From Pseudomonas sp. R28(2017) (lineage in GTDB: Bacteria; Pseudomonadota; Gammaproteobacteria; Pseudomonadales; Pseudomonadaceae): 64,000 nt of DNA. A model generated the notes under the pieces. The model was not told the origin of the DNA and searched no databases. It saw only the letters and a list, made by a program, of their open reading frames with translations. The first letter of the stretch is position 1. Each line of letters opens with the position of its first letter. Shown here one piece after another: positions 8,254 to 18,095 of this stretch. Where the stretch lies: assembly GCF_002112505.1 (NCBI RefSeq), contig NZ_NEHW01000001.1:1-64000 (forward strand), in the 5' to 3' direction. Position numbers and translations under genes: made by a program.

Positions 8254-10218
8254 ATGAGCGCGCCGCTGATCGAGCTGGTCGATATCCGCAAATCCTACGG
8301 CGGCCAGGGCAGCCCCAAGGTCGATGTACTGCGCGGCATCAGCCTGAGCATCCACCCCGGGGAGTTTGTCGCCATCGTCGGCGCCTCCGGCTCGGGCAAG
8401 TCGACCTTGATGAACATCCTCGGCTGCCTCGACCGCCCGACGTCGGGCAGCTACCGCTTCGCCGGCAAGAACGTCGCCGAGTTGGGCAACGACGAACTGG
8501 CCTGGCTGCGCCGCGAGGCCTTTGGCTTCGTGTTCCAGGGCTACCACCTGATCCCTTCCGGCTCGGCCCAGGAAAACGTCGAAATGCCGGCCATTTATGC
8601 CGGCGCTCCCGCCAGCGAGCGGCATGCCCGTGCCGCCGCCCTGCTCGCCCGCCTGGGCCTGGCCAGTCGCAGCGCAAACCGCCCTCACCAGCTCTCGGGT
8701 GGCCAGCAGCAGCGGGTGTCGATCGCCCGGGCGCTGATGAACGGTGGCCATATCATCCTCGCCGACGAACCCACCGGTGCGCTCGACAGCCACAGCGGCA
8801 CCGAAGTCATGGCGCTGCTCGATGAACTGGCCAGCCAGGGCCATGTGATCATCCTGATCACCCACGACCACAAGGTGGCGGCGCGGGCGCAGCGGGTGAT
8901 CGAAATCCGCGACGGCCAGATGATCAGCGACACCGCCAACGGGCAAGCACTGATTGCTGCACCCCAGGGGCTGCAGGCCGATGACCTGCGCCAGCGCCTG
9001 GACCGCGGCGCGACCCTGCGCGGCGCCTGGAAAGGCGAGCTGCTCGAAGCCCTGCAGGCCGCCTGGCGGGTGATGTGGGTGAACCGCTTTCGCACCGCCC
9101 TGACCCTGCTCGGCATCATCATCGGTGTCGCCTCGGTGGTGGTCATGCTGGCGGTAGGCGAAGGCAGCAAACGCCAGGTGATGGCGCAAATGGCCGCCTT
9201 CGGTTCGAACATCCTCTACCTCAACGGCAAGCCCGCCACACTGGGCGAGCCTGCCGGCACCATTACCCTCGATGACGTCGCCGCCATCGGCCAACTGCCG
9301 CAGGTCAGGCAGATCATGCCGGTGCTGGGCGAAAAGGTGATGGTGCGCCACGGCAACAACAGCCAGCGTTTCTATGTGGGCGGCAACAACAACCAGTTCC
9401 CGCTGATCTTCAACTGGCCGGCCGTCGAAGGCGCGTTCTTCACCGACGCCGACGAAGCCAGTGGCGCAGCGGTGGCGGTGATCGGCCAGAAGGTCCGGGA
9501 GAAGATGCTCGAGCCTGACCGCGACCCGCTCGGCCAGTACCTGCTGATCGGCAATGTGCCCTTCCAGGTCATCGGCATACTCGCCGGCAAAGGCGCGAGT
9601 TCCGGCGACCAGGATGCCGACGGGCGCATCGTCGTGCCCTACACGGCAGCGGCGATCCGCCTGTTCGGCCAGCGCGACCCCGATTACATCACCGTCGCTG
9701 CCGTCGACGCCGCGCGCGTCGATGAAACCGAAGCCGCCGTCGAGCGCCTGCTGCGCCAGCGCCACCAGGGCCGTCACGATTTCGAACTGACCAACTCGGC
9801 CGCGCTGATCCAGGCCGAGGCCCGCACCCAGAACAGCCTGTCGATGATGCTCGGGGCAATCGCCGCGATCTCGCTGCTGGTCGGTGGCATCGGGGTGATG
9901 AACATCATGCTCATGACGGTGCGCGAGCGTACCCGTGAAATCGGCATCCGCATGGCCACCGGCGCTCGCCAGCACGACATCCTGCGCCAGTTCCTCAGCG
10001 AAGCGGTGATGCTGTCGATGGTCGGCGGCATGGCCGGCATCGGCCTGGCGCTGCTGATCGGCGGCGCATTGATGCTGGGCAAGGTTGCCGTGGCCTTCAC
10101 CCTGCCCGCCATGCTCGGTGCGTTCTCCTGCGCCGTACTCACCGGCGTCGTGTTCGGCTTCATGCCGGCCCGCAAAGCCGCCCGACTCGACCCGGTCAAA
10201 GCCCTCACCAGCGAATAG
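8254..10218 (+). CDS. pvdT: Pyoverdine efflux ABC transporter PvdT (MacB type)
   Basis: A 654-residue MacB-family fusion of an ATPase and a permease. Residues 1-235 form the ATPase with Walker [10 protein letters not shown], signature [15 protein letters not shown] and Walker [14 protein letters not shown] first membrane segment near residue 275 ([20 protein letters not shown]) is followed by a large periplasmic domain. The C-terminal three membrane segments carry the FtsX-type [20 protein letters not shown]. It starts one base after pvdR and is followed 3 bases later by opmQ. It energises transport of pyoverdine or its precursors out of the periplasm. Confidence 0.93.
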   Translation: MSAPLIELVDIRKSYGGQGSPKVDVLRGISLSIHPGEFVAIVGASGSGKSTLMNILGCLDRPTSGSYRFAGKNVAELGNDELAWLRREAFGFVFQGYHLIPSGSAQENVEMPAIYAGAPASERHARAAALLARLGLASRSANRPHQLSGGQQQRVSIARALMNGGHIILADEPTGALDSHSGTEVMALLDELASQGHVIILITHDHKVAARAQRVIEIRDGQMISDTANGQALIAAPQGLQADDLRQRLDRGATLRGAWKGELLEALQAAWRVMWVNRFRTALTLLGIIIGVASVVVMLAVGEGSKRQVMAQMAAFGSNILYLNGKPATLGEPAGTITLDDVAAIGQLPQVRQIMPVLGEKVMVRHGNNSQRFYVGGNNNQFPLIFNWPAVEGAFFTDADEASGAAVAVIGQKVREKMLEPDRDPLGQYLLIGNVPFQVIGILAGKGASSGDQDADGRIVVPYTAAAIRLFGQRDPDYITVAAVDAARVDETEAAVERLLRQRHQGRHDFELTNSAALIQAEARTQNSLSMMLGAIAAISLLVGGIGVMNIMLMTVRERTREIGIRMATGARQHDILRQFLSEAVMLSMVGGMAGIGLALLIGGALMLGKVAVAFTLPAMLGAFSCAVLTGVVFGFMPARKAARLDPVKALTSE

Positions 10219-10221
10219 CCC

Positions 10222-11637
10222 ATGACCCTGCCAAGCCGCATCAGCCTGTTGTCCCTGTGCCTGGGCCTCGCCGCCTGTAGCCTGCCGCCCGCGCCAGCCA
10301 GCGGCATTGCTGCCCCCCCGGCCTGGCAAGGCGCAACCGCCCAGGCCTCTGCCAGCCTGCCATCGGCCCAGTGGTGGCGCACCTTCGACAGCGCCGAACT
10401 GGACCGCCTGGTCGCCCGCGCCCGGCACAACGCCCACGACCTTGCCGCCGCCACCGCGCGTGTGCGCCAGGCCCAGGCCCGGGCGGTGATTGCCGGGGCG
10501 CCGCTGCTGCCGGAGCTCAGGTTCGAGCTCGACGGCAGCCGCCAGCGCCTGCTGCATGGCGAGGGCTATGACCAGCTCGATGTCAGCAAGTACGAACCGA
10601 CCAGTACCTCATTCGGCATGCAGCTGGTCGCCAGCTACGAGATCGACTTCTGGGGTGGCCTGCGCGCTGCACGTTCAAGCGCCCTGCACAGCCTCGACGC
10701 CAGCCGCTTCGACCGCCAGACGGTCGAGTTGACGCTGGTCAGCAGCGTGGCCAGCAGCTACCTGCAGGGCCTGGCCCTGGAAGAGCAACTGCGCATTGCC
10801 CGCCTCAACCTGCGTAACGCCCGTGATGTTCTGGCGCTGGTCGAGACACGCCAGCGCGCCGGCTCTGCGACACGCCTGGAACTGGCCCAGCAGCGCAGCC
10901 TGGTGGCTGCACAGGAGCGGCAAGTGCCGCTGCTCGAGCAGCAGCGGCAGGACAACCGCATTACCCTGGCCACTCTGCTGGGCGACCCGGTCCAGGCCCT
11001 GCCCACCACGCGCGAGGCGCTGCAAGCCGTGAACTGGCCGCACATTGGCAGCGGCGTACCCAGCGAACTGCTGACCCGCCGCCCGGACATCGCCGCCGCC
11101 GAAGCACGCCTGGCCGCCGCCAACGCCAATGTTCAGGTGGCCAGGGCCGCCCTGCTGCCAAAAGTGACCTTGGGCGCCAACCTCGGCACCGGTGCGAGCA
11201 CCCTGGCCGAGGTCTTCGACAGCGCTTATTACACCCTGACCGCTGGCCTGATCGCGCCCATCTTCAACAATGGCCGGCTGCGAGCGGCACAGCAGTTGGC
11301 CCAAGCCGAGCAGGACGAGTTGCTGGAAAGCTACCGCAGCAGCATCCTGGCCGGTTTCGCCGATGTCGAGAAGGCCCTCAATGCGATCCGCGGCGTTGAA
11401 CAGCAACGCCAGTGGCAGGACCAGGAGGTCGAACAGGCGCGCCTGGCCTTCGACCTGGCCCAGCGGCGCTACGCGGCCGGGGCCGAAACCCTGCTGAGCG
11501 TGCTGGAAACCCAGCGCACGCTCTATATCGCCCAGGACCTGCAGGCACAGTTGCGCCTGGCGCGCCTGCAGGGCAGCGTAGCGCTTTACAAGGCGTTGGG
11601 CGGTGGCTGGCAGGTCGCGAACGCAGGCAACGGTTAA
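10222..11637 (+). CDS. opmQ: Outer-membrane efflux lipoprotein OpmQ
   Basis: A 471-residue TolC/OprM-family channel, the third part of the PvdRT-OpmQ pump. The N-terminus is a lipoprotein signal (LLSLCLGLAACSLPP) with the lipobox Cys near residue 19. Two outer-membrane-efflux repeats follow, with WWRTFDSAELDRLV in the first and LLTRRPDIAAAEARLAAANA at the start of the second. It is translationally close to pvdT and shares its iron-starvation promoter. Family membership is very clear; the pyoverdine role follows from operon context. Confidence 0.92.
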   Translation: MTLPSRISLLSLCLGLAACSLPPAPASGIAAPPAWQGATAQASASLPSAQWWRTFDSAELDRLVARARHNAHDLAAATARVRQAQARAVIAGAPLLPELRFELDGSRQRLLHGEGYDQLDVSKYEPTSTSFGMQLVASYEIDFWGGLRAARSSALHSLDASRFDRQTVELTLVSSVASSYLQGLALEEQLRIARLNLRNARDVLALVETRQRAGSATRLELAQQRSLVAAQERQVPLLEQQRQDNRITLATLLGDPVQALPTTREALQAVNWPHIGSGVPSELLTRRPDIAAAEARLAAANANVQVARAALLPKVTLGANLGTGASTLAEVFDSAYYTLTAGLIAPIFNNGRLRAAQQLAQAEQDELLESYRSSILAGFADVEKALNAIRGVEQQRQWQDQEVEQARLAFDLAQRRYAAGAETLLSVLETQRTLYIAQDLQAQLRLARLQGSVALYKALGGGWQVANAGNG

Positions 11638-11692
11638 TTCGCCGCACGCGCAACTCGTTCATAGGGAAAGCCGCTTGCAAGAGGATTTCCCC

Positions 11693-12583
11693 ATGACCCG
11701 CTCCGCCAGCATGCTCCAGGCCTGGCAACAAGGCCTGCGCCGCCTGGTCCAGGGCCAAGCGCCAGGTGCCCGGGCCTACCGCGCGTTCGACCTGGTACTG
11801 GCCCGGCGCATCCGCCTCAGTCCTTCGTTCGCCCGCCTGGTGTTCACCGGCCCGGATGTCGGACTCATGCACACCCTGGCGCCCGATCAGCGTGTAAAGC
11901 TGCTGTTCCCCGCACCCGATGGTTCATTGCCGACCCTGCCCCACGACGTGCACTGGAAGGCCGCCCACAGCGCACTGCCCGCCGAACAGCGCCCACCCAT
12001 GCGCACCTACACCATCCGTGCCTTGCGCCCGGATGCCCTGGAAGTCGACGTGGACTTTGTGTTGCATGGGGTCAATGGGCCAGCCTCGACCTGGGCGACC
12101 CATGCCCAGGAAGGCGATCGGCTGCTGATGGTGGCGCCGAACCTGGCCCACACCGGTGACCCCGGCGGCTATGAGTGGAAGCCACCGCAAGGTACCCGCC
12201 ATGTGCTGCTGGTCGGCGACGAAACGGCGCTGCCGGCCATCGCCGGTATTCTCGAAGCGTTGGCAGAGCAACAGCCCGAACTGGCCGTGGAAGCCTTCAT
12301 CGAAGTCCCCCAGGAGGCGGATTGCCTGCCGCTGCGCCACAGCGCCAACACCCGCCTGCACTGGCTGCCCCGCGAACTGCTGCGCTGCGACCATGGCCAG
12401 GCCATGCAGCATGCGGTGCGCGAACTGGCCAGCCTGCCGCTGGAAAGCGCGTTCTATGCCTGGGTGGCCGGGGAGTCGGCGACGGTGCTGGATATTCGCC
12501 GGTACCTGACCAGACAACGCGGGCTGCAGCGCGACCGCCTGATGACGATGGGGTATTGGCGCCTGGGTGAAGCCTGCGACTGA
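11693..12583 (+). CDS. Siderophore-interacting protein (ferric-siderophore reductase, ViuB/SIP family)
   Basis: A 296-residue flavoprotein of the SIP family that reduces ferric siderophores in the cytoplasm using NAD(P)H or ferredoxin. The start ATG at 11693 follows AGGATTT. The FAD-binding segment ([20 protein letters not shown], with the diagnostic RxYTxR) and the NAD-binding part ([20 protein letters not shown]) are visible, ending in the SIP C-terminal [18 protein letters not shown]. It lies 55 bp after opmQ on the same strand and may be read from the same promoter. Whether the substrate is pyoverdine (reduced in the periplasm in P. aeruginosa) or another siderophore is unknown. Confidence 0.85.
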   Translation: MTRSASMLQAWQQGLRRLVQGQAPGARAYRAFDLVLARRIRLSPSFARLVFTGPDVGLMHTLAPDQRVKLLFPAPDGSLPTLPHDVHWKAAHSALPAEQRPPMRTYTIRALRPDALEVDVDFVLHGVNGPASTWATHAQEGDRLLMVAPNLAHTGDPGGYEWKPPQGTRHVLLVGDETALPAIAGILEALAEQQPELAVEAFIEVPQEADCLPLRHSANTRLHWLPRELLRCDHGQAMQHAVRELASLPLESAFYAWVAGESATVLDIRRYLTRQRGLQRDRLMTMGYWRLGEACD

Positions 12584-12596
12584 ACAGGCCGAACGA

Positions 12597-12617
12597 AAGG
12601 GCCGCAACGCGGCCCTT
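12597..12617. terminator. Bidirectional terminator between the SIP gene and pvdH
   Basis: AAGGGCCGC-AAC-GCGGCCCTT is a perfect 9-bp stem with a 3-nt loop between two convergent genes. Confidence 0.75.
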
Positions 12618-12623
12618 CCAGAC

Positions 12624-14015
12624 TCAAACGGCTGCGGCCACAGCCTCGGCAAAGCGCTGCGCGACTTCGTCGATCTGCTGTGCGCTGATGATCAGCGGCG
12701 GCAGGAAGCGCACCACGGCGCCATGGCGCCCGCCCAGTTCGAGGATCAGGCCACGCTTGAGGCATTCGCGCTGGACCTTGGGGGCCAGCAGCCGATTGGC
12801 AGGCGGGTGGCCCAACGCATCGCGCTGCCCCTGCGGATCGACCAGTTCCACACCGAGCATCAAGCCACGGCCACGGACATCGCCCAGTTGCGGATAGTCC
12901 CGTTGCAGCCGCTGCAGATGATCACGCAGGCGCAGGCCCATGGCTTCTGCGTGTTCGGCCAGGCGATGGTCGACCAGGTAATTGATCACCGCCGAACCAG
13001 CAGCCATGGCCATCTGATTGCCGCGGAAGGTGCCGGCATGGGCGCCTGGCTTCCAGGTGTCCAGCCAGTCGCGGTACACCACCACCGCCAGCGGCAGGCT
13101 GCCACCTATGGCCTTGGATAGCGTGACCACATCCGGCACGATGCCGGCGTGCTCGAAGGCGAACATCTGCCCGGTCCGGGCGAAGCCACTCTGGATCTCG
13201 TCGACGATCAGCGCCACGCCAGCCTGCTCGGTGATACGCCGCACGCCCTTGAGCCATTCGATATCGGCCGGGATCACCCCACCCTCACCCTGCACCACCT
13301 CGAGGATCACCGCCGCCGGCAGCGGCACACCGCTTTCCGGGTCCAGCAGCAGGTTTTCCAGATAATGCAGGTTGGCCTTGACCCCGGCTTCACCGCCCAG
13401 GCCGAACGGGCAACGGTAGTCGTAAGGGTATGGCATGAACTGCACGCCATTGCTCAGCAGCGCCCCTAGCGGCTGCTTGGGCCCGTGGCTGCCCATCAGG
13501 CTCAGCGCGCCTTGGCTCATGCCGTGGTACGCGCCGTGGAAGGCCAGCACGGTGCTGCGCCCGGTGGCGCCGCGCACCAGCTTGAGCGCCGCTTCCACCG
13601 CGTCGGTGCCGGTCGGCCCGCAGAACTGCACCTTGGCCTCGCGACGCAGGGCTTCGGGCAGGATGCCGAACAGGTCCTGGACGAAGCGGTCCTTGACCGG
13701 TGTGGTCAGGTCCAGGGTGTGCAGCGGCAGTTCGTCGGCCAGCACGCGCTGGATCGCCTCGATCACCACCGGGTGGTTGTGCCCCAGGGCCAGTGTCCCT
13801 GCGCCGGCCAGGCAATCGATGAACTGGCGGCCTTCGATGTCCTCGACATGGATACCGCGGGCACGCTTGAGCGCCAGCGGAATGCGCCGGGGGTAGCTGC
13901 GGGCGTTGGATTCCTGTTGCTGCTGACGCTGCAGCAAGGGCGAGTCCGTGAATTCGTACAACGGTTGCGGCGCGCTGGCCGGCGGCACCTGGGCAAGGCT
14001 GGTAGCGGTGGACAT
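12624..14015 (-). CDS. pvdH: L-2,4-diaminobutyrate:2-oxoglutarate aminotransferase PvdH
   Basis: A 463-residue class-III PLP aminotransferase converting aspartate beta-semialdehyde and glutamate to L-2,4-diaminobutyrate, the building block used by PvdL. The ATG at 14015 gives [20 protein letters not shown]; longer readings run through the iron-starvation box. Visible landmarks are [40 protein letters not shown], the PLP-pocket [20 protein letters not shown] and the Lys-bearing [19 protein letters not shown]. It is transcribed alone, with an exact iron-starvation box 47 bp before the start. Confidence 0.93.
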   Translation of the reverse strand: MSTATSLAQVPPASAPQPLYEFTDSPLLQRQQQQESNARSYPRRIPLALKRARGIHVEDIEGRQFIDCLAGAGTLALGHNHPVVIEAIQRVLADELPLHTLDLTTPVKDRFVQDLFGILPEALRREAKVQFCGPTGTDAVEAALKLVRGATGRSTVLAFHGAYHGMSQGALSLMGSHGPKQPLGALLSNGVQFMPYPYDYRCPFGLGGEAGVKANLHYLENLLLDPESGVPLPAAVILEVVQGEGGVIPADIEWLKGVRRITEQAGVALIVDEIQSGFARTGQMFAFEHAGIVPDVVTLSKAIGGSLPLAVVVYRDWLDTWKPGAHAGTFRGNQMAMAAGSAVINYLVDHRLAEHAEAMGLRLRDHLQRLQRDYPQLGDVRGRGLMLGVELVDPQGQRDALGHPPANRLLAPKVQRECLKRGLILELGGRHGAVVRFLPPLIISAQQIDEVAQRFAEAVAAAV

Positions 14016-14061
14016 GGGTGAATCCTCGCAAGCAAGCGAATGGGCAGTTATCGCTTGGAAA

Positions 14062-14085
14062 ACGCATGAGTGCGGGGAGGATTTA
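14062..14085 (-). promoter_or_regulatory. Iron-starvation box of pvdH
   Basis: On the minus strand GCTAAAT is followed by exactly 16 nt (counted after TAAAT) and CGT, a full match to the PvdS/PfrI promoter motif. Confidence 0.8.
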
Positions 14086-14108
14086 GCGGTTGCTGCGGGA
14101 TTTTGCTC

Positions 14109-14221
14109 TGCCTGTACCGGCCCCTTCGCGGGCAAGCCCGCTCCCACAGGGATTGCACAATCTTCGAGGCTGTGGCGATCCTGTGGGAGCGGGCTTGCCC
14201 GCGAAAGGGCCGGTACAGGCA
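14109..14221. repeat. Inverted pair of REP elements
   Basis: Two roughly 42-bp copies in opposite orientation (14109-14151 and 14179-14221) share the palindromic core GCGGGCAAGCCCGC plus CTCCCACAGG, and are complementary over nearly their full length. They lie between the histidine kinase gene and the pvdH promoter and may help stop transcription. Confidence 0.85.
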
Positions 14222-14228
14222 GTAACTA

Positions 14229-15551
14229 TCAGCTGGCCGAACGCGCCGGCACCTGCAGCACCACCCGCAGCCCATCACTGCGGCTATCAAACCTGAGGCT
14301 GCCGGCACAGCGCTGCACGATTGCCTGAACGATCGCCAACCCCAACCCACACCCACCACTCTGGCCATTGCGCCAGAAGCGCTCGGTCAGGTGTTGCAGG
14401 TCGGCTTCGGCAATGCCCGGCCCATGGTCACGAACCATGAACCCCACCTGCCCGTCGGCCATCTGCACTTCCAGCTCCACCTCGGTATCCCCGCCATGGC
14501 GCAGGGCGTTGTCCAGCAGGTTGCGCAAGGCCGCCACCGCCAGCGGCGCAGGCATGCCCAGGTAGATCTGCGTCGCCGCCTCCGGCAGGTGCAGGACAAT
14601 GCGCCGGTTGTCACCGCCGCCAGCATCCTGCACCGCCTGGCGGGCGACCTGCTCGGCGCTGCACTGCACGCCGTCCTCGAACGACAGGCTGCCCTCGACC
14701 CGCGCCAGCATCAGCAGCTGCTCCAGGGTTCGGTGCATGCGGTCGGCGCCTTGCTCGGCATGCTCCAGCGCCTGCTCGCGCACCGCGCCGTCGGTCATGC
14801 GCGCCACCTGCAGGTGGGTCTTGATCGCTGTCAGCGGGCTGCGCAGTTCGTGGGCGGCATCATCGGTAAGCCGCCGTTCGCGTTCGATGGTCTGGGCAAT
14901 GCGCAGGAACAGCTGGTTCTGGGTATCGAGCAAAGGTTGCAGCTCGCTGGGCAAGCCGGCCACCTGCAATGGCTCGACACTGTCGGCACGCCGTCGGCGC
15001 AGGGCATCGCGCATGCGATTGAGTGGCTCCAGGCCTTTGCCCAGGCCGATCCACAGCAGCCCGAGGCTGCCGAGCAAGGCCATCAGCACCGGTGCCGAGG
15101 CGGCCAGCAGGATCGACTGGTTCAACGCCTCGCGCTCCATGTGCCGGTCGGCGGTGGTGATGCGCACGTCACCGTGGTTGTAGGTGAAGGTGCGCCACAA
15201 CGCGCCGTCGATGGTCTGGTCGCGGAAGCCGCTGCGCTGGTCGTCCATGGCGCCGTCATGCTTGTGGTTGCTGGCAAGGATCTCGCCGCGCAGGGAACTC
15301 ACCTGGCAGGCCATGCCATCGGGCACGCTCAACTGGTCGGCGGAAAAATGCGCATCCTCGCCCTTGGCCGCCAGCGGTTGCGGCAACTGATCGATCAGCC
15401 CGGCGACCATGCGTGCCGACGCCACCAGGCGCTGGTCGAGGGAGAACATCATCTGCTGGCGCAGGTCGCGCAGCATCCACGCCGCCGCCAGTGCCCAGAT
15501 GATGATGAAGGCGCTGCCGAGGATCAGGCTCAGGCGTACCCGCAGGCTCAT
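14229..15551 (-). CDS. Two-component sensor histidine kinase (QseC/TctE-like)
   Basis: A 440-residue membrane kinase. It has a membrane segment at residues 8-27 (LSLILGSAFIIIWALAAAWM), a periplasmic loop to about 155, and a second segment near 150-170. The phospho-acceptor box DDAAHELRSPLTAIKTHLQV lies near residue 235, followed by N, G1 and G2 boxes (LLDNALRHGG, VRDHGPGIAEADLQ, GGCGLGLAIVQAIVQRC). The start overlaps the response-regulator gene by 4 bases, so the two form one operon. The stimulus cannot be deduced; related pairs sense cations, citrate or quinone-type signals. Confidence 0.85.
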   Translation of the reverse strand: MSLRVRLSLILGSAFIIIWALAAAWMLRDLRQQMMFSLDQRLVASARMVAGLIDQLPQPLAAKGEDAHFSADQLSVPDGMACQVSSLRGEILASNHKHDGAMDDQRSGFRDQTIDGALWRTFTYNHGDVRITTADRHMEREALNQSILLAASAPVLMALLGSLGLLWIGLGKGLEPLNRMRDALRRRRADSVEPLQVAGLPSELQPLLDTQNQLFLRIAQTIERERRLTDDAAHELRSPLTAIKTHLQVARMTDGAVREQALEHAEQGADRMHRTLEQLLMLARVEGSLSFEDGVQCSAEQVARQAVQDAGGGDNRRIVLHLPEAATQIYLGMPAPLAVAALRNLLDNALRHGGDTEVELEVQMADGQVGFMVRDHGPGIAEADLQHLTERFWRNGQSGGCGLGLAIVQAIVQRCAGSLRFDSRSDGLRVVLQVPARSAS

Positions 15552-16231
15552 GAGGCAGCCTCTTGCGGCGCCTGCGCAGGCCCCAGGCGATAACCCAGGC
15601 CACGCACGGTCTCGACGATGCTGTTGCCGAGCTTGCGCCGCAGGTGGTGGATATGCACGTTCAGCGCGTTGCTTTCGACCTCATCGCTGAAGCCGTACAC
15701 GCAGTCCTTGAGCTGTTCGCTGGACAGCACCCGGCCGGGGTTCTGCAGCAATGCCTGGAGCAGTGCCTGCTCGCGCCTCGACAGGTCCACAGGCTGGCCG
15801 GCCAGGGTCGCTTCGCAGCTGCTCGGGTCGTAGCGCAGCGGGCCATGCTCGATCACGTTGACCGCCCGCCCCGCTACCCGGCGCAACAGGGTATGCAGGC
15901 GCGCAGCCAGTTCGCGCAGGTCGAAGGGTTTGAGCAGGTAGTCGTCGGCGCCCGCCTGCAGGCCATCGACCCGGTCGGTGACCGCATCGCGTGCGGTAAG
16001 TACCAGCACCGGCAGGTCCACACCCTGCTGGCGCAGGCGGCGCAGCAGTTTGAGGCCATCTTCGTCGGGCAGGCCGAGGTCGAGGATCATCACGTCGAAC
16101 TGTGCCGCCTGCAGCAGGGCCCGGGCACTGGCGGCATTGGCCACGCGGTCGACAGTCAGGCCCTGGGCGGTGAGGCCGGCGCAGATGCCGCTGGCGATCA
16201 GGTCGTCGTCCTCGCAGAGCAGAACGTGCAT
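15548..16231 (-). CDS. OmpR-family response regulator
   Basis: A 227-residue two-domain regulator partnered with the kinase behind it. The receiver has the acidic pocket LLCEDDD (residues 4-10), phospho-acceptor Asp51 in VMILDLGLPDEDG and the conserved Lys in YLLKPFDLRE. The C-terminal winged helix carries LSRREQALLQALLQNPGRVL and NVHIHHLRRKLG...VRGLGYRL. I use the ATG at 16231 (MHVLLCEDDD); the 12 extra codons upstream lack any receiver homology. The closest general type is QseB/TctD. Its target genes are not evident. Confidence 0.87.
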   Translation of the reverse strand: MHVLLCEDDDLIASGICAGLTAQGLTVDRVANAASARALLQAAQFDVMILDLGLPDEDGLKLLRRLRQQGVDLPVLVLTARDAVTDRVDGLQAGADDYLLKPFDLRELAARLHTLLRRVAGRAVNVIEHGPLRYDPSSCEATLAGQPVDLSRREQALLQALLQNPGRVLSSEQLKDCVYGFSDEVESNALNVHIHHLRRKLGNSIVETVRGLGYRLGPAQAPQEAAS

Positions 16232-16336
16232 GGTGGGGCTCCCGGAGTGGTGTGACTGGCATTGCACTATGGGGGGATTAAGGGGGGATTATGGACCTTT
16301 TTGTGGGGGTGATGGGGTTCGCCGAGAGCCTTGCAG

Positions 16337-16578
16337 CGCCCTTGAGATCGAGCGCCGCCCGCGCGGCGCATCGCGAGCTGCGCTCGCTCCTACGTTTGTT
16401 TCGGGCCAGTAACGCCTGTGCCAGGCGCGCGCGACCGCCTTGTTGGCACGACGCGATATAGCGCCATGCGCCAAGGCGTTCGCGCGCAAATCCCCCAGGA
16501 ATCATTGGCCCGAAACAAACGTAGGAGCGAGCGTAGCTCGCGATGCGCCGCGCGGGCGGCGCTCGATCTCAAGGGCGC
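16337..16578. repeat. Long inverted repeat, 73-bp arms
   Basis: The arms 16337-16409 and 16506-16578 are reverse complements with one visible mismatch. The 96-bp centre contains a second, imperfect inverted repeat (GCGCGCGACCGCCTTG against CAAGGCGTTCGCGCGC). The element occupies most of the 500-bp gap 16232-16733 between the response regulator and the toxin gene. It differs from the REP family seen elsewhere in the window and could be a non-autonomous element or strong transcription barrier. Confidence 0.8.
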
Positions 16579-16733
16579 CAAATCCCTCCTGCCGTACCCC
16601 TCGCAGCAACACCCCAATCCCGAACATCCCCCCATCCGCAACGAATCGACTTTTCCTACAGCTGACTCAGGAATGTCCTACCCCCACTCCATGTTGTGAT
16701 TCCCCCTGCACAAACCTGGCAGGGAGACGCCTC

Positions 16734-18080
16734 ATGCTGCTCTGGCACATCGTGCCCACCTGGCACGATATCGAGTCACGCATCACCGATGAAATGGGCT
16801 ATCAGGGAGGCGCCCATTTCCGTACCTACCTCAACGAAGAGGTGCCATCACTGGCCCTCCAGCTGCGCCGTGTCGACAGCGTGCGGCGCGCGTTCTACAA
16901 GGCCGAATGGGTAGCGGGCGAACTGCTGCGCCAGCGCTTCGCCGACCTCGACATCAAAAGCATCCTCAACGACCTGCTCGGCGTCGCCGAGCAGATGGCG
17001 ATGATCGTCGCCGGCAGCGCCCTCACTGGCGGCCTGCTCGGTGCCGGCATCGGTGCCTTCGCCGGCGGCGTCGGCGCATTTCCCGGTGGCGTTGCAGGCA
17101 CCGCCATCGGCTTCAAGGTCAGCGGCTGGATCCTCGGCGTGCTGGGCATCGCCTCCCTCGCCGAGTTCTTCGTCGACGGCTTGCCGCGCATCGGCGAGTG
17201 CTACCTGGACGGCATCGGCATCGCCTGGGAAGGCCCACGCGGTGAACAAGGGTTGAGCGCGTTCAGCCAGGACAACCCGTTTGCCATCAATCAGGCCGCG
17301 CATTTCATTGCCACCGGGCATGTGGAAGTCGTGATGCTGCTGTTGGGCGCCATGGTGTCCTACCTCACCCGTGGGGGTGGCAATGCCGGTGTGCTGGCTC
17401 AGGAAATGGCCGCCAGCAAGAAAGGCGCACGGATTGGGCAGTGGATGCTCAAGCATGAGGATGCCCTGAAGAAACGGCCGGACCTGCAGGTGCCGGAGCG
17501 GCGTAAGGGCGCGGTGAGTGAGCCGCAGCCTGCGCAGCCGAATCGGCCAGCGGGGAAAGACAAGGAGCCGGCAAAGAACAAGCCGGGTACCATGACGCTG
17601 TATAACGTCGACTGCTTTAAGGCGGATAAGCTGCCAAACTCTAAAATTGGAGAATTTGACCGGCAACTGGGCGGCCAAGAGAAAGGCATGAATAACTTAA
17701 CTGTTCAGGAGTTCCTGCAAAACATTGCCGACCCTATCCTTCGAAACCCGAACAATGCCAAGCGAGCAAGGAGAGATCAGGAGGATGCCTTCATCAACCG
17801 TTTCTTAGAAGAGCTCCTTCAAGATCATGACTTCCTTGAAGCAGAAGAACTTGCCACAAAAAAGGCAAAAAGGGAGATGTCAACGATAGCAGCGCTTCAC
17901 AACCCTGATTTGTTCGCTGGTGGCAAGGATATCATTGGAGGTTTCGGTGACCGGCAGGTCAACTCAACGATTGGCCCACAGTGGAGAACAAAGATCCAAA
18001 GCCTTGCAGCTGCAGCTGAAGCAGTGCCCATATCAATGCGAAATAAGACTTTTCTAAATGTAAAGCTGCACAGATGCTGA
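16734..18080 (+). CDS. Tde1-like DNase toxin with C-terminal Ntox15 domain
   Basis: A 448-residue polymorphic toxin. The ATG at 16734 follows AGGGAG by 7 nt; the frame stays open far upstream through the inverted repeat but without a usable site. Residues 94-133 form a glycine-zipper stretch (AGSALTGGLLGAGIGAFAGG and following), as in the translocation region of Agrobacterium Tde1. From about residue 285 the C-terminal domain carries HNPDLFAGGKDIIGGFGDRQ with the HxxD motif (His389, Asp392) of Ntox15 nucleases. Known Ntox15 proteins are type VI secretion DNases. The C-terminal third is visibly AT-richer than the N-terminal part, suggesting domain exchange. No VgrG or PAAR gene is adjacent. 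Confidence 0.8.
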   Translation: MLLWHIVPTWHDIESRITDEMGYQGGAHFRTYLNEEVPSLALQLRRVDSVRRAFYKAEWVAGELLRQRFADLDIKSILNDLLGVAEQMAMIVAGSALTGGLLGAGIGAFAGGVGAFPGGVAGTAIGFKVSGWILGVLGIASLAEFFVDGLPRIGECYLDGIGIAWEGPRGEQGLSAFSQDNPFAINQAAHFIATGHVEVVMLLLGAMVSYLTRGGGNAGVLAQEMAASKKGARIGQWMLKHEDALKKRPDLQVPERRKGAVSEPQPAQPNRPAGKDKEPAKNKPGTMTLYNVDCFKADKLPNSKIGEFDRQLGGQEKGMNNLTVQEFLQNIADPILRNPNNAKRARRDQEDAFINRFLEELLQDHDFLEAEELATKKAKREMSTIAALHNPDLFAGGKDIIGGFGDRQVNSTIGPQWRTKIQSLAAAAEAVPISMRNKTFLNVKLHRC

Positions 18081-18095
18081 GCATCGGGAGTATAA

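Noticed and set aside
7096..10557. 1153-residue open frame antisense to pvdR-pvdT-opmQ
   Set aside because: GC-rich shadow of three certain genes; composition is Gln/His/Arg/Ala-rich with no recognisable domain.
16440..16733. N-terminal extension of the toxin by 98 codons
   Set aside because: It runs through the inverted repeat, is Arg/Pro/Ser-rich, and ATG 16734 has a good ribosome-binding site.
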